From Candidatus Bealeia paramacronuclearis (GTDB lineage Bacteria > Pseudomonadota > Alphaproteobacteria > UBA9655): 64,000 bases of DNA. The position numbers and the translations under genes were made by a program. Location of the stretch: NCBI RefSeq assembly GCF_035607555.1, contig NZ_JAVHWZ010000002.1:1-64000 (forward strand). The letters are read 5' to 3'. Shown here in pieces: positions 38,387 to 49,402 of the stretch (the first letter of the stretch is position 1; the number at the start of each line of letters is the position of its first letter). Below the pieces are notes generated by a model. That model made no database searches. It was not told the DNA's origin and was given only the letters and a program-made list of their open reading frames with translations.

Positions 38387-39226
38387 GTGGAATGGCGGGA
38401 CGAGGCTATTGTTCTTTATACCCGTCCCATGGGGGAACGTTCCCATCTTGTGAGTCTTTTGACACGAGAGCGGGGCAAGGAAAATGGTGCCGTTCGTGCT
38501 TCTAAAAAAGATGTCTCCCTTCTTGAAATAGGAACCCAAGTGAATGCCCGCTGGAAAGCCCGCCTTGAAACGCAATTGGGATATCTGACCCTTGAGATGA
38601 TTCATCCCACATCCGTACTTCTTTTAGATGATGCTTTGGGATTGAGATTGCTTCAATGTGCCTCCGTTTTGACGTATATGAGCATTCCGCAGGGGCATGC
38701 TTACCCAGCCCTGTATGAGGTATTTTTCAGATTCTTGCGAGGATTGAGTTGCACTTCCCCCAATCGTCATTCTGAGCTTGTTTCAGGATCTCACAAAAAG
38801 ATGCTGAAACAAGTCCAGCATAACAAAGCTGAGCACTCCGCCCTCTCTCAACTCCAAGCCTTTGTCCATTTCGAAATGTACCTTCTCCAAGAGCTGGGTT
38901 TTGGATTGGACCTCAAAAAATGTGCAGTGACGGGATCCACAGAGGACCTTGTGGCTGTCTCTCCGAAAACCGGACGTGCGGTTTCAAGCGGGCCAGCAAA
39001 ACCTTATCAATCTCGACTTTTGCCCCTTCCGACCTTTTTGACGTCGGTAAATGACGATTTTCCCCCGATTTCTGAGATTTTAAAAGCTCTGGACTTGACG
39101 GGGTACTTCCTAGAGCGGTATCTCTTAAGTAGCTTAAGCTTAGAAATGCCGAAGATCCGCGGAGAGCTCAAAAGGTTCGTCCACAGGTTCGGCCCCAAAT
39201 TTGAAGAGACATACTGCGCCTCATGA
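38387..39226 (+). CDS. recO: DNA repair protein RecO
   Basis: A recombination mediator that loads RecA with RecR. It has the N-terminal OB fold ([20 protein letters not shown]) and the central Cys region DLKKCAVTG. The start is GTG, with GAAGGG upstream. It has 279 residues, longer than usual. About 25 residues near 125-150 ([12 protein letters not shown], then MLKQVQHNK) come from a palindromic DNA element inserted in frame in a loop before the helix [13 protein letters not shown]. The end overlaps parC by four bases. Confidence 0.92.
   Translation: MEWRDEAIVLYTRPMGERSHLVSLLTRERGKENGAVRASKKDVSLLEIGTQVNARWKARLETQLGYLTLEMIHPTSVLLLDDALGLRLLQCASVLTYMSIPQGHAYPALYEVFFRFLRGLSCTSPNRHSELVSGSHKKMLKQVQHNKAEHSALSQLQAFVHFEMYLLQELGFGLDLKKCAVTGSTEDLVAVSPKTGRAVSSGPAKPYQSRLLPLPTFLTSVNDDFPPISEILKALDLTGYFLERYLLSSLSLEMPKIRGELKRFVHRFGPKFEETYCAS
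38765..38832 (+). repeat. Palindromic element inside recO
   Basis: The arms CATTCTGAGCTTGTTTCAGG and, inverted, CTGAAACAAGTCCAGCAT pair imperfectly around a short centre near 38795. The translated signature RHSELVSGS...MLKQVQH is typical of the short palindromic repeats spread through several alphaproteobacterial genomes, comparable to Rickettsia palindromic elements. No second copy was seen in this window. Confidence 0.8.
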
Positions 39227-41442
39227 CTGAGACTGGACATAAAATTCGTGACGTAGCCCTCGTGGAGGCATTGGGAGACAGATATCTCTCCTATGCGCTT
39301 TCTACGATTATGCAGCGCTCCCTCCCGGATGTGCGGGACGGGTTAAAACCCGTGCATCGACGTGTTCTTTATGCCATGCGCGAACTTCGTTTGAATCCCT
39401 CTTCTGGATATAAAAAATGCGCCCGCGTTGTGGGTGACGTTGTGGGTAAATTCCATCCCCATGGAGAATCCTCCATTTATGATGCGCTTGTTCGTCTCGC
39501 GCAAGATTTTGCTGTAAGATACCCCCTTGTTGATGGACAGGGAAACTTTGGCAATATCGATGGTGATAGTGCCGCTGCCATGCGATATACAGAAGCGCGT
39601 TTGACCGCCTTTGCTGAAGCTTTGATGGAAGGCATTGACGAAGACGCTATTGATTTTCGGGCAACCTATGATGGGGAAAATCACGAACCCCTCGTAATGC
39701 CCAGCGCTATACCTAATATTTTGGCTAATGGATCTGCAGGGATTGCCGTTGGCATGGCCACAAGTATTCCCCCTCACAATCTTCATGAATTGTGTGATGG
39801 ACTTTTGCTCCTTTTAAAAAAGCCAGAAGCCAGCATTGAAGAGCTCGTTGAATTAATTCCAGGGCCTGATTTCCCCACAGGGGGATCTCTCGTTGAGCCC
39901 AAAGAAAATATTCTTGAGGCCTATAAAACCGGTCGCGGCAGTTTTCGTATTCGCGCCAAATGGGAAGAAGAAAAACTAGAATTCGGGCAATATCAAATTG
40001 TCATTACGGAAATTCCTTACCAAGTTCAAAAAGCCAAATTGGTGGAAAAAATTGCAGATCTCCTTTTCGATAAAAAATTGCCCCTTATTGGAAATATCCG
40101 CGATGAATCTTCAGATGTGATGCGCTTAATTATCGAACCCAAAACCCGCACTGTGGATCCCATGATTTTGATGGAGTCCCTTTATAAAACAACGGATTTG
40201 GATGCACGGTTTTCCCTCAATATGAACGTTTTGAATGGCCAGGGTGTTCCCAGTGTAATGAACTTAAAAGAAGTCTTGGTCGCCTTCATCGCACACCGTT
40301 TTGTGGTTTTGCAAAGACGCACCGAATATCGCCTTCAGAAAATTAATCATCGCCTGGAGATGCTCTCTGGATTTTTGATTGCGTATCTTAATATCGATGA
40401 AGTGATCCGCATCATTCGTGAGGAAGACGAACCAGCCCCCACCATGATGGCAAAATGGGGACTTTCTGAAATTCAAGCAGAAGCCATTTTGAATATGCGT
40501 CTGCGTGCTTTACGGAAACTTGAAGAATTTGAAATTCGCAAAGAGTATGATGCCTTGTCTCAAGAAAAGGGAGATCTCGAGGCTCTTCTTCAAGATCCTG
40601 CGCGTCAGAAGAAAAAACTTGCTGATGAATTCAAAACTCAGCAAAAAATTTTTGGTTTTGGAACTTCACTGGGTGCTCGGCGCACCCAATTGTCAGAGCC
40701 ACCACTTGATATTGCTGTTCCTATTGAAGCCGTAATTGAGCGCGAATCGGTGACAGTAGTCTGTTCTAAACTAGGCTGGCTCCGTGTCTTAAAAGGCCAC
40801 AACGAGGATCCTGATCTTAAATACAAAGACGGAGATGAAGCTGGATATATTTTGAAGGCCGAAACCACAGATAAACTTTTGGTTTTTTCTTCCAGTGGAC
40901 GTTTTTATACGATTGGCATCGATAAACTTCCTGGGGGGCGCGGTCATGGAGAGCCTTTGCGTCTCATGATCGATATGGCCTCCGATGATGAGGTCGTGAG
41001 CCTTTTCATTTATTCTCCCGGAACACAGCCCCGGAAGCTTCTCCTCGCGTCTACTGAGGGACGTGGGTTTATCACGGCAGAAGACAGCGTGATTGCTCAA
41101 ACCAGGAGCGGCAAGCAAATTCTCAATGTGGCCGATAAAGAAAAAGCCCTTTTGTGCCTTCCTGTCACAGGAAATGCCTTGGCGGTGGTTGGTCAAAACC
41201 GCAAGCTTCTCATTTTCAAAACAGAAGAAATTCCAGAAATGACCCGCGGTCGAGGCGTTATTCTTCAGCGTTATAGAGACGGCGGCATTTCCGATGCGCG
41301 CTTTATCACACTGGAAGAAGGCCTCTCCTGGAAATCCGGAGAACGCACCCGGCTTGAGGCCAATCTTACGCCTTGGTCCGGAAAACGAGCCAGTGCCGGA
41401 AAATTAGCGCCCGTCGGCTTTCCAAGAAACAATAAGTTTTAA
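39223..41442 (+). CDS. parC: DNA topoisomerase IV subunit A
   Basis: The 739-residue breakage-reunion subunit that unlinks daughter chromosomes. The catalytic Tyr is Tyr122 in [10 protein letters not shown]. The quinolone-determining region reads [16 protein letters not shown], with Ser kept at the position of E. coli Ser80. The C-terminal part has beta-pinwheel repeats. At 739 residues it fits ParC rather than GyrA, which carries a longer tail and a GyrA box. Confidence 0.93.
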   Translation: MTETGHKIRDVALVEALGDRYLSYALSTIMQRSLPDVRDGLKPVHRRVLYAMRELRLNPSSGYKKCARVVGDVVGKFHPHGESSIYDALVRLAQDFAVRYPLVDGQGNFGNIDGDSAAAMRYTEARLTAFAEALMEGIDEDAIDFRATYDGENHEPLVMPSAIPNILANGSAGIAVGMATSIPPHNLHELCDGLLLLLKKPEASIEELVELIPGPDFPTGGSLVEPKENILEAYKTGRGSFRIRAKWEEEKLEFGQYQIVITEIPYQVQKAKLVEKIADLLFDKKLPLIGNIRDESSDVMRLIIEPKTRTVDPMILMESLYKTTDLDARFSLNMNVLNGQGVPSVMNLKEVLVAFIAHRFVVLQRRTEYRLQKINHRLEMLSGFLIAYLNIDEVIRIIREEDEPAPTMMAKWGLSEIQAEAILNMRLRALRKLEEFEIRKEYDALSQEKGDLEALLQDPARQKKKLADEFKTQQKIFGFGTSLGARRTQLSEPPLDIAVPIEAVIERESVTVVCSKLGWLRVLKGHNEDPDLKYKDGDEAGYILKAETTDKLLVFSSSGRFYTIGIDKLPGGRGHGEPLRLMIDMASDDEVVSLFIYSPGTQPRKLLLASTEGRGFITAEDSVIAQTRSGKQILNVADKEKALLCLPVTGNALAVVGQNRKLLIFKTEEIPEMTRGRGVILQRYRDGGISDARFITLEEGLSWKSGERTRLEANLTPWSGKRASAGKLAPVGFPRNNKF

Positions 41443-41493
41443 AAAATTTCATTTTTGCTGTACTCTCTTCAATAAAATTTAGGGAGATTCATC

Positions 41494-41829
41494 ATGTCTT
41501 TAAAAACTCTATATGCGCTGTCATTTTCTGCATCGGTATTAAGTAATACCCTTTTTGCAAATGATCCTTGTTGTAACGTTGATAATGCACCAAACGTCAC
41601 CTGTGGATGGGTAAATAAAAAGATTTATTGCGCGCATGTGGAGGGAGCTTATTATGTTTATATTTTAAAAAACAACTGTGACATAGTTGGAGTAACAGGA
41701 ACACCTGATACGCAAGATTTATGTTTAACTATTGACCCAAATGCAAATTTTTGCCAGCCTCCCTGCCAAGGAGAAGGCAAGTTTTTACCTGATCACGAGA
41801 GAAATCAAATTCAAAAACACAACTTATAA
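41494..41829 (+). CDS. Exported Cys-rich protein
   Basis: A 111-residue product. The signal peptide ends near SNTLFA, and the mature part has a cluster of Cys: NDPCCNVDN, NVTCGWV, IYCAHVEG, NNCDIVG, DLCLTID, NFCQPPCQG. GGGAG precedes the ATG. No recognised family. Confidence 0.7.
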   Translation: MSLKTLYALSFSASVLSNTLFANDPCCNVDNAPNVTCGWVNKKIYCAHVEGAYYVYILKNNCDIVGVTGTPDTQDLCLTIDPNANFCQPPCQGEGKFLPDHERNQIQKHNL

Positions 41830-41952
41830 TTTTCTGACTGGGTCAATGCTGGATGAATTTTAGTATCTTTTTTAAATCTAAAAAATGTAAATCAGAAATT
41901 ATACAATTTTTATTAAAAAAACAAAAAACTTTAAAAGCAAGAGGTGAATAAA

Positions 41953-42354
41953 ATGAGATTTTATAATTTATTGTTTGCAATTGTTTTTCTTTTGACATGT
42001 GAATTAAGTGCTAGAAAACCTGAATTGAAAACTGGAAAATCGTTTACGGAGTGTTCAGACTGCTTGGACAGTTTAGTTGGATTTTGCGGACAATGTTCAA
42101 ATCCAAATACAGTGCTGTACAATCTTAATAATATGGGGACTTTTTGTGATCCTTGTAAGGGTATCAGTCACGCGGATCTTCCAGGTTGCCTTACGAGTTG
42201 TCAAGAAATCTTAAATGATGCCCAACAAGACCTGAACAATTGCTTTACGAGTTGTCAGCAAACTATAACGCAATGCCAAAGCGCCTGTTTATCTACGTCT
42301 GAGCGGCAAAGATACACTTTCAAAAATCAACATCATTCCAATAAGAAAAAATAA
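41953..42354 (+). CDS. Exported Cys-rich protein with internal repeat
   Basis: A 133-residue product from ATG 41953, with GAGGTG upstream. The signal peptide (FAIVFLLTCELSA) is followed by about 12 Cys, many in C-x2-C or C-x3-C pairs: ECSDCLDS, FCGQCSN, FCDPCKG. TSCQEILNDAQQDL and TSCQQTITQCQSAC look like an internal duplication forming helical Cys-x3-Cys hairpins. It ends in a basic His/Lys tail. No known family. Adjacent to the exported gene at 41494. Confidence 0.7.
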   Translation: MRFYNLLFAIVFLLTCELSARKPELKTGKSFTECSDCLDSLVGFCGQCSNPNTVLYNLNNMGTFCDPCKGISHADLPGCLTSCQEILNDAQQDLNNCFTSCQQTITQCQSACLSTSERQRYTFKNQHHSNKKK

Positions 42355-42645
42355 GATGTGAGTTTACGAGTTAATACCCCATGGGGCTTGCCCCCTGGAG
42401 TGTTCATCATAAATTTGGATTGCAAATTGTGGGATTTATGTTGTTTTTACATCAAAAGAGGATTGCCGATGGCGTTTTTAGTGGTGATGATGCTTCCTGT
42501 ATTGTGAGTGTGAGCTTTCAAAAGATCTTTTTGGTCTTTTTCAAGTGGCCCTCTTTTTTTCAATTCTTAGCTGCTGGCTTAAGCTTCTTAAAAGAGGGCT
42601 CTCATTAACGGTTTTTGATCTCGTAAAAACTCGTATTTTCAGATG
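42355..42645. other. Gene-free stretch
   Basis: No supported gene. It holds a GGGG-CTTG-CCCC stem near 42383 and an 8-bp inverted repeat TACGAGTT (42365-42372) / AACTCGTA (42628-42635). The latter resembles the outer bases of the 1083-bp IS but is too short to call a relic. Confidence 0.35.
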
Positions 42646-43155
42646 CTACCTAGTTGGACATTGAAGGTTTATAGTGGAATTCGGATTTGCAATCCATTTT
42701 CCATCTTGATTGACAAGGTCAACAGAATAGGCTTTGGGACAGGCATGGTTTGACTGCGAGCCAGGAAAAACCATTTGCACAATGGAAGAAATGGAATGTC
42801 CTATCTGTTGATATTCGTCTTGGAATTTTTCATTGTCAAATTCAAAGGAAACTCCAGCGGGATAGCCTTCTTCGTCCATGGTATATTTTATGTTTTTAAC
42901 AAACCCATCTGCCTGGGCTTTTTCTAAGCTTAGTTCTTCGCCGATACCTGTTGGTTGGACCATAAGTATAAAATAATCTGTAGGTTTTGATTTTAAGCTT
43001 CCGCATCCGCATAATTTAGGTTGTGTACTTTTAATAGAAATATTAATGGGCTGCCATGTATCTTCAACGACGCTTTTTGCTGCAATACACTTTGCATCTG
43101 AAAACCCAAAAATTGCTCCAGCAAGGATAAATGTGGATATGTAATTTTTTTTCAT
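42646..43155 (-). CDS. Exported protein, unknown
   Basis: A 169-residue product from ATG 43155 with AAAGGAG at good spacing. The signal peptide (FILAGAIFGFSDAKCIAA) precedes a mature domain starting SVVEDTWQPINISIK. It has LCGCGSLKS, a central alpha/beta stretch (DYFILMVQPTGIGEEL) and SNHACPKAYSVDLVN. The closing pattern DLVNQDGKWIANPNS suggests a beta-rich fold. Not recognised. Confidence 0.68.
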   Translation of the reverse strand: MKKNYISTFILAGAIFGFSDAKCIAAKSVVEDTWQPINISIKSTQPKLCGCGSLKSKPTDYFILMVQPTGIGEELSLEKAQADGFVKNIKYTMDEEGYPAGVSFEFDNEKFQDEYQQIGHSISSIVQMVFPGSQSNHACPKAYSVDLVNQDGKWIANPNSTINLQCPTR

Positions 43156-43419
43156 GATCTTTTCTCCTTTATTATTTTTTTCTTGTTGTAATATCGTAAT
43201 CACAAATAAGTTAAAATTATATTAACAAGGAGCTTTTTTCAAAGCGCCTCAACTTTATAAAAAAATTGGAAGCCTTCGTGTTTTTTGGTCTTTTCAACAA
43301 CACCTTGTTTTCCAAGCAATTGGGGAAAAGCGCTTGCCTTCTTGTGTTCTGCTGATTATGCTGAGAAAAATTTTCCGAGTCGACCTTGATCTCGGGAGCT
43401 GTGTTTTATTTTGGTAGTG

Positions 43420-43438
43420 AGAAATCAAATTGATTTCT
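43420..43438 (+). promoter_or_regulatory. Operator-like dyad
   Basis: AGAAATCAA-A-TTGATTTCT is a perfect 9+1+9 inverted repeat 30 bp upstream of the transporter start. It may bind a regulator or form an RNA stem. Confidence 0.45.
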
Positions 43439-43468
43439 ACCATCCCAACAAAGTAGGAGAGATGCGCG

Positions 43469-44785
43469 ATGTCAACTGCTGTAGGAACTTTATCCCCGGC
43501 TTCATCCGTTTTTACAGAAGATAAATCCACCTTAAGACGTGTGATTCTTTCATGCATGATTGGAAATGCTCTGGAGTGGTACGACTTTGCGCTCTATGGT
43601 TATTTTGCAACCATCATTGGACAGCTTTTTTTCCCATCAGCGTCAGTATTTGCCTCTTTAATGGCCACCTTTGGCGTATTTGCCGCAGGATTTATTATGC
43701 GGCCTTTGGGTGGGATTATCTTTGGTCACATTGGCGATAAAATTGGCCGTAAAGATGCACTTTTGTGGTCGATTTATTTGATGGCGCTTCCCACTGCCTT
43801 AATTGGACTTTTGCCCACATATGAACAAATTGGATGGATGGCACCTGTGCTTTTGACAGTGATTCGTTTGTCTCAGGGCCTTTCCATGGGCGGAGAATTC
43901 ACAGGATCTATGGTCTTTGTCGTTGAGCACGCACCTGATCATAAACGCGGCCTTTTTGGAAGCTGGGTTGTCTTTAGTCTTGTGATTGGAATTCTTGTGG
44001 GTTCTAGCGTTGCTACCGCCACTTGCTATCTTTTGAACGAGGAACAACTCCATTCTTGGGGCTGGCGTGTACCTTTCCTCCTCAGCGTTTTGGGGGGGCT
44101 TGTGGGATCTTATATGCGTAATGCTGTGGATGAGCCTGAGCAATTTAAAGCGGCTAAAAAACAGCATAAAACCGAAGCTACACCTTTAAAACAGGTCTTT
44201 CAGCATCATCTCAAAGGCATTGGACTGGTCATGATGATTGACCTGACCGTTGCCATTGGTTTTTATATTATTGTGACGTTTATTCCTAATTATATGTCTG
44301 CGCTTTTAGGATGGGAAAAAAGTGAATCGCTTTTAATTACGACAGTGAGTATGATTGCGATGGGGGCTGTAATTCCTTTTTGTGGTTTCTTTTCGGATAA
44401 ATTTGGCAGGAAACCCGTTTTGATGGCAGGCGCTTTGATGTTTATTTTTGGCGCTTATCCGCTTTTTGAAACTTTAGAAATGTCAGGCCTCATGCATGCA
44501 CTTTTTGCTCAAATTGGATTGGCTATGATTATGGGGACCTACTTTGCACCCATTCCGGCCACTCTCATGGAGCTCTTCCCCACAGAAGTCCGTTATTCAG
44601 CACTTTCCATTGCCCACAGTTTGGCGATGGCTATTTTTGGAGGAAGTGCACCTCTTGTGGCAACGTGGCTTATTCATGTGACAGATAATTATTCTGCGCC
44701 CGCGCTTTATTTAGCATTGGCCGCTTTCATTTCCCTAATATTCGTTTGGAAAATGCCAGAGCATGCTCGGGATCATTTGGAATAG
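43469..44785 (+). CDS. MHS-family MFS transporter (ProP-like)
   Basis: A 438-residue, 12-helix inner-membrane symporter of the metabolite:H+ symporter branch. It has GNALEWYDFALYGYFA, RPLGGIIFGHIGDKIGRKDA and RLSQGLSMGGEFTGSMVFVVE. The branch takes up proline, betaine, dicarboxylates and related solutes; the substrate here is unknown. GGAGAG lies upstream. A second, divergent paralog is at 53004-54287. Confidence 0.88.
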   Translation: MSTAVGTLSPASSVFTEDKSTLRRVILSCMIGNALEWYDFALYGYFATIIGQLFFPSASVFASLMATFGVFAAGFIMRPLGGIIFGHIGDKIGRKDALLWSIYLMALPTALIGLLPTYEQIGWMAPVLLTVIRLSQGLSMGGEFTGSMVFVVEHAPDHKRGLFGSWVVFSLVIGILVGSSVATATCYLLNEEQLHSWGWRVPFLLSVLGGLVGSYMRNAVDEPEQFKAAKKQHKTEATPLKQVFQHHLKGIGLVMMIDLTVAIGFYIIVTFIPNYMSALLGWEKSESLLITTVSMIAMGAVIPFCGFFSDKFGRKPVLMAGALMFIFGAYPLFETLEMSGLMHALFAQIGLAMIMGTYFAPIPATLMELFPTEVRYSALSIAHSLAMAIFGGSAPLVATWLIHVTDNYSAPALYLALAAFISLIFVWKMPEHARDHLE

Positions 44786-44802
44786 GAAATTTTTTCTATT
44801 CC
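44779..44802. terminator. Bidirectional terminator over both stop codons
   Basis: The GGAATAG/CTATTCC stem contains the TAG stops of the convergent transporter and kinase genes. Confidence 0.65.
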
Positions 44803-46352
44803 TGTGATCCTAAATGCGGAGGGATGGGAAAATACAAGTAAAACGTAGAGCCTTGGCCAAGCTGAGATCGGACCCAAATTTTTCCTTCATAGGTCTCCAT
44901 AATCCGGTGGCATGCAGCAAGGCCAATTCCTGAGCCTTCTGAAATAAATGCATTTTCTGCACGTTCCCCAAATGAAAAGATAGTCTTAAGTTGAGGTTGG
45001 GGAATACCAATACCATTGTCTGAAATAGCATAAAGAACGCCTGATTTTATTTTTCTTGAACGAATATAAACTTGGGGCCGCTCATTTTTATTGTATTTAA
45101 TAGTATTCTCAATGAGATTCTTCAAAATCGTAATGAGATCGCTTTGATGAAGATAGAGAAAATTTAAGGTTCCTGTTTTGATAATTAAATTGCGATTGAT
45201 AACCGTTAAAAAGAGAGGCTTTATGGTATTTTCAATAACATTCCGGACACAAACTATTTTTTGTTGATGTGGATCCAAAATACTTGATTTAGTTATACGT
45301 GCGATGGAATCAATGAGATCTTTCATACGATAAATACTTTGATAAATAGAATTTAAAAACTTTTTACAATTATCATCCTGATTTTTTAGATAATCCTTCT
45401 CAATAAGCTGAAGGTGTGCATTTATCACACGAAGGGGTAAACTTAAATCATGATAGGCAATATGTGTTAATTCTTCAAAATTTTTATAAGAAAGAAAAAG
45501 TTCTTGATTTTTTTGATTCAAAATTTCTTTTTGATTTTGAATTTCTTTGTAAGCATTAAATAATTTTGTGTCATCAATTGTAACGCCTGCAATCTGATTA
45601 GGAAATCCTTTGTCATCAAAAAGTAAAAAACGGTAGGTTGTGGCGTGGTGCCAATTTCCATCGGGCTTTTTGAACCTGAAACCAACTTCTTCGAACTGAT
45701 CAGATGGCTGATATGAGGGCTTAAGCGCTAATTTTTCTCGGTCATCAGGATGTAAGCAATTATAAAAGAGGGAGTGATCTTTAAAAAATGCTTCTTTTGA
45801 AAAGCCATAAAGTTTATGAAAATTATCACTGACATAAAGCATTTCAAGTGAGGGAAGTGCTTTGAGCCACAAAACGGCATGTGTGTTTTCTAATATTTTT
45901 TCAAGGTAGGCTTGAGTAGGAATTTTGTCATCGATCCTATTGTTAATTTGAACGTGTGCCTCAATCAAACAAGAGAAAACATTTTTTTTGTCTTTTAAAG
46001 ACGAGATTTTTGCTGAGAAATTTTGGGTAGCTTTTTGAATTGAAATTTCAAAGGATATCCTTTCCTGAGATTGAAGAGACTGAATCCCAGACATAAAGTC
46101 ACTTTCAAAGTCAGGATCAGCAGTAAAAAAATCAGAAAACTTTGTATTCACAAGATCGGATGGAGAGATTCCAAATTGGTCAAAAAAATTTGGATTGGCG
46201 TAAAGAATTGAACCCTTTTGATCGAGCAGCACCATCACAATTTTGCTAATTCTCAAACACTCAGCCTTATAAAGGGTTTCAAGCTCTTCTGGAGAGTGAA
46301 ATTCGCTCTGTAAAGAATCAACCATTTTAAGGGAATTCATTTTTATTCTCAT
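44796..46352 (-). CDS. PAS-domain sensor histidine kinase
   Basis: A 518-residue soluble kinase. Two PAS domains lie at about 30-140 and 150-275 (second: LYVSDNFHKLYGFSKEAF, EEVGFRFKKPDGNWHH). A coiled coil (about 275-300) leads to the phospho-acceptor His in AYHDLSLPLRVINAHLQLIE, and the ATPase domain has NLIENTIKYN, DNGIGIPQ and GSGIGLAACHRI. No membrane segment is seen, so it senses a cytoplasmic signal. No response regulator is adjacent; a lone receiver protein lies at 61535-61915. ATG 46340 is an alternative start. Confidence 0.9.
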   Translation of the reverse strand: MRIKMNSLKMVDSLQSEFHSPEELETLYKAECLRISKIVMVLLDQKGSILYANPNFFDQFGISPSDLVNTKFSDFFTADPDFESDFMSGIQSLQSQERISFEISIQKATQNFSAKISSLKDKKNVFSCLIEAHVQINNRIDDKIPTQAYLEKILENTHAVLWLKALPSLEMLYVSDNFHKLYGFSKEAFFKDHSLFYNCLHPDDREKLALKPSYQPSDQFEEVGFRFKKPDGNWHHATTYRFLLFDDKGFPNQIAGVTIDDTKLFNAYKEIQNQKEILNQKNQELFLSYKNFEELTHIAYHDLSLPLRVINAHLQLIEKDYLKNQDDNCKKFLNSIYQSIYRMKDLIDSIARITKSSILDPHQQKIVCVRNVIENTIKPLFLTVINRNLIIKTGTLNFLYLHQSDLITILKNLIENTIKYNKNERPQVYIRSRKIKSGVLYAISDNGIGIPQPQLKTIFSFGERAENAFISEGSGIGLAACHRIMETYEGKIWVRSQLGQGSTFYLYFPIPPHLGSQE

Positions 46353-46427
46353 GAAAACGCAGGAAATCCTTTTCCCTTATATTTTATTCCGAATTTAAAT
46401 CAATATTAAAATAAAATTAAAAATAAA

Positions 46428-47210
46428 TTAAAATTCTCGCTCCACAATTTTCTTTTTAATTTCACCAATTGCTTTGGCGGGATTGAGGCCTTTGGGGCAT
46501 GTTTTTGTGCAATTCATAATGGTATGGCAACGATAGAGTTTGAAGGAATCATTGAGTTCATCCAAACGCTCGCCTGTGGCTTCATCACGGCTATCGGCAA
46601 TCCATCTATAAGATTGCAAAAGGCTGGCTGGGCCCAAATAACGATCTCCATTCCACCAATAACTCGGGCAGCTCGTTGTGCAACAATAGCACAAAATGCA
46701 TTCCCAAAGTCCGTCCAACTTTGCCCGATCTTCTTTGCTTTGAAGACGCTCCTGAGTCGGGGAGGGGGGTGTTTGGCTCTTGAGCCACGGCTGGGTCGAG
46801 GCATGTTGTGCATACGCCAATGTAAGGTCTGGTACGAGGTCCTTCATCACCGGCATATGGGGCAAGGGATAAATTTTAATTTCCTTCCCGCAATCGTCAA
46901 TGTGCTTTAGGCATGCAAGCGTATTTGTACCATCAATATTCATCGCACACGATCCACACACACCCTCACGACAGGATCTGCGGAAGGTGAGCGTGGAGTC
47001 GATCTCGTCTTTAACCTTGATTAAAATATCAAGAACCATGGGACCGCATTTTGCAAGGTCAATTTCGTAAGTATCAACGCGTGGATTCGCATTAGAATCC
47101 GGATCGTACCTATAAATATGAACAAGCTTTGGATTTTTCGCAGGTTCTTTTGATTTATGAACTTTACCCTTTTCGATCCGAGAATCTTTGGGAAGTCGGA
47201 ACTCAACCAT
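46428..47210 (-). CDS. sdhB: Succinate dehydrogenase iron-sulfur subunit
   Basis: The 260-residue subunit passes electrons from SdhA to quinone. The 2Fe-2S ligands are [15 protein letters not shown] with TLAC; the 4Fe-4S and 3Fe-4S ligands are [16 protein letters not shown] and [17 protein letters not shown]. It is the last gene of sdhCDAB, 12 bases after sdhA. Confidence 0.97.
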   Translation of the reverse strand: MVEFRLPKDSRIEKGKVHKSKEPAKNPKLVHIYRYDPDSNANPRVDTYEIDLAKCGPMVLDILIKVKDEIDSTLTFRRSCREGVCGSCAMNIDGTNTLACLKHIDDCGKEIKIYPLPHMPVMKDLVPDLTLAYAQHASTQPWLKSQTPPSPTQERLQSKEDRAKLDGLWECILCYCCTTSCPSYWWNGDRYLGPASLLQSYRWIADSRDEATGERLDELNDSFKLYRCHTIMNCTKTCPKGLNPAKAIGEIKKKIVEREF

Positions 47211-47222
47211 TTTGGAGTCTCC

Positions 47223-49010
47223 TTAATAAACGCGCTTTTGAGGAGGAACGACCTCCACATCAGAGGTGAGTGTGTACATGTGAACGGGGCGATAGCTGAA
47301 GTTAACATTAGTCTTATCTTGGTGAGATACGGTATGTTTCATCCAATTTTGATCATCGCGATTTGGGTAATCTTCACGAGCATGGGCGCCGCGGCTTTCT
47401 TTCCGATTTAAGGCTGAATGAATGGTGACATGGGCTTGAGGGGCCAAATTTTGAAGTTCTAAAGCCTCAATCAAATCCGAATTCCAAATCAAAGAGCGAT
47501 CGGAAATTTGAATATCATTAAGATCTCCCAAAATGTCTTCGACAAGTTGGGTTCCCTTGGAAAGGAGATCTTCTGTTCTAAAGACAGCACAATGTTTTTG
47601 CATAGTCTTTTGCAGATTTAATCGGATTTCAGAGGTTCTTTTACTGCCATTAGCAAAACGAAGTTTGTCGAATCGTGCAAGGGATTCCTTGCCAATATCT
47701 GAGTGAAATGGCTTTGCCTCACGTCTCCGGTCCACCACTTCTGCGGCTCTGAGTGCGGCCGCCCTTCCAAAAACCACAAGATCAAGAAGAGAGTTGGTCC
47801 CCAATCGATTGGCGCCATGAACGGAAACGCAGGCCGCTTCCCCAATGGCCATAAGGCCAGGGACTACATGTTCTGGATCTTCTTTTGTGGGAGAGATGAC
47901 TTCGGCATGGAAGTTTGTGGGAATGCCCCCCATATTATAGTGAACTGTTGGAAGAACGGGAATGGGATCTTTTGTGACATCCACGCCCGCAAAAATTTTG
48001 GCGGTTTCGCTAATTCCAGGAAGGCGTTCGTGAAGAACAGCGGGATCCAAATGCTCAAGATGAAGATAGATGTGATCTTTTTCAGCTCCCACACCGCGGC
48101 CTTCATTAATTTCAATGGTCATGGCGCGACTCACAACATCGCGGGAAGCCAAATCTTTTGCTACAGGCGCATAGCGTTCCATAAAGCGTTCCCCTTCCGA
48201 ATTGGTGAGGTATCCACCTTCACCACGGGCGCCTTCGGTGATCAAGCAGCCAGATCCATAAATGCCAGTAGGGTGGAATTGGATGAATTCCATATCTTGA
48301 AGAGGAATTCCTGCACGCAAGACCATGGCATTGCCGTCTCCGGTGCAGATGTGGGCAGAGGTGCAAGAAAAGTAAGCGCGACCGTACCCACCTGTGGCTA
48401 AAACTACCATTTTGGCGGAGAATCTGTGGATTGTACCATCGGTTAAATTCCAGGCAATAACGCCGCGGCAAACGCCGTCTTCCATGATGAGATCAAGGGC
48501 AAAGTACTCGATGAAAAACTCAGCTTGATGCTTGAGGCATTGCTGATAAAGCGTATGCAAAATGGCGTGTCCTGTGCGGTCTGCTGCGGCACACGCGCGT
48601 TTGGCCATAGATTTTCCAAAATCAATGGTGTGGCCACCAAAAGGGCGTTGATAAATTGTTCCCTCATCCGTTCGAGAAAAAGGGACTCCCATATGCTCCA
48701 GTTCGATCACAGCAGGGATGGCATTTCGGCACATATATTCAATTGCGTCTTGATCCCCAAGCCAATCCGATCCTTTGATGGTGTCGTACATATGGAATTT
48801 CCAATTATCACCATCCTGCATATTATTAAGAGCTGCTCCCACACCGCCTTGGGCCGCAACAGTATGGCTTCGGGTCGGAAAGACTTTGGTGATGCATGCC
48901 GTTTTTAAATTCTCTGCGGCCATGCCCAAAGTTCCGCGAAGACCTGCGCCTCCGGCGCCCACAACAACAACATCGTAGGCATGATCAATGATTTTATATT
49001 CGCCCTGCAT
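47223..49010 (-). CDS. sdhA: Succinate dehydrogenase flavoprotein subunit
   Basis: The 595-residue catalytic subunit with covalent FAD. The dinucleotide fold is [13 protein letters not shown], the FAD-attachment His lies in [11 protein letters not shown], and substrate-site residues are in [20 protein letters not shown] and [17 protein letters not shown]. It oxidises succinate to fumarate in the TCA cycle and complex II. Confidence 0.98.
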   Translation of the reverse strand: MQGEYKIIDHAYDVVVVGAGGAGLRGTLGMAAENLKTACITKVFPTRSHTVAAQGGVGAALNNMQDGDNWKFHMYDTIKGSDWLGDQDAIEYMCRNAIPAVIELEHMGVPFSRTDEGTIYQRPFGGHTIDFGKSMAKRACAAADRTGHAILHTLYQQCLKHQAEFFIEYFALDLIMEDGVCRGVIAWNLTDGTIHRFSAKMVVLATGGYGRAYFSCTSAHICTGDGNAMVLRAGIPLQDMEFIQFHPTGIYGSGCLITEGARGEGGYLTNSEGERFMERYAPVAKDLASRDVVSRAMTIEINEGRGVGAEKDHIYLHLEHLDPAVLHERLPGISETAKIFAGVDVTKDPIPVLPTVHYNMGGIPTNFHAEVISPTKEDPEHVVPGLMAIGEAACVSVHGANRLGTNSLLDLVVFGRAAALRAAEVVDRRREAKPFHSDIGKESLARFDKLRFANGSKRTSEIRLNLQKTMQKHCAVFRTEDLLSKGTQLVEDILGDLNDIQISDRSLIWNSDLIEALELQNLAPQAHVTIHSALNRKESRGAHAREDYPNRDDQNWMKHTVSHQDKTNVNFSYRPVHMYTLTSDVEVVPPQKRVY

Positions 49011-49021
49011 GGTGACTCACT

Positions 49022-49402
49022 TTACTTTGTCATAATGGAAATCATAGAGATGAGAGCCATAAGCCCCCCGAAGAAGCTTAAAAATTGGAAAAAGATGATG
49101 AGAAATATTTTCAATTTCTCATGATGGACATAATCTTCAATAATGACTTGCATGCCTAAAAATCCGTGATAGAGCATTAAAATAATAAGAGCTGACAATG
49201 CAGAAACAGCCCAAATGGAATGAAATTTTAAAATAAGATGTTCATAAGGGGCAGCCCAAAACACAATAACCACGATTGCAAACCACAGCATGAGGGGGGC
49301 GAGGAGGGCTGCGGTGACGCGTTGAGCCCACCAATGATGTACACCGGACTTTGAGGATCCCAATCCTTGGGCTTGTTTGAGTTTTGATTCAAGTGTCGTC
49401 AT
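49022..49402 (-). CDS. sdhD: Succinate dehydrogenase membrane anchor subunit
   Basis: A 126-residue, three-helix anchor. GVHHWWAQRVTAALL opens the first helix region and LYHGFLGMQVIIEDYVHHEK holds the heme/quinone-side residues. ATG 49402 overlaps the sdhC stop by four bases and gives the expected length; the longer upstream frame is rejected. Confidence 0.92.
   Translation of the reverse strand: MTTLESKLKQAQGLGSSKSGVHHWWAQRVTAALLAPLMLWFAIVVIVFWAAPYEHLILKFHSIWAVSALSALIILMLYHGFLGMQVIIEDYVHHEKLKIFLIIFFQFLSFFGGLMALISMISIMTK

Noticed and set aside
42381-42608. 75-codon plus-strand frame
   Set aside because: No Shine-Dalgarno, no recognisable pattern, odd composition; it looks like a random open frame in a gene-free stretch.
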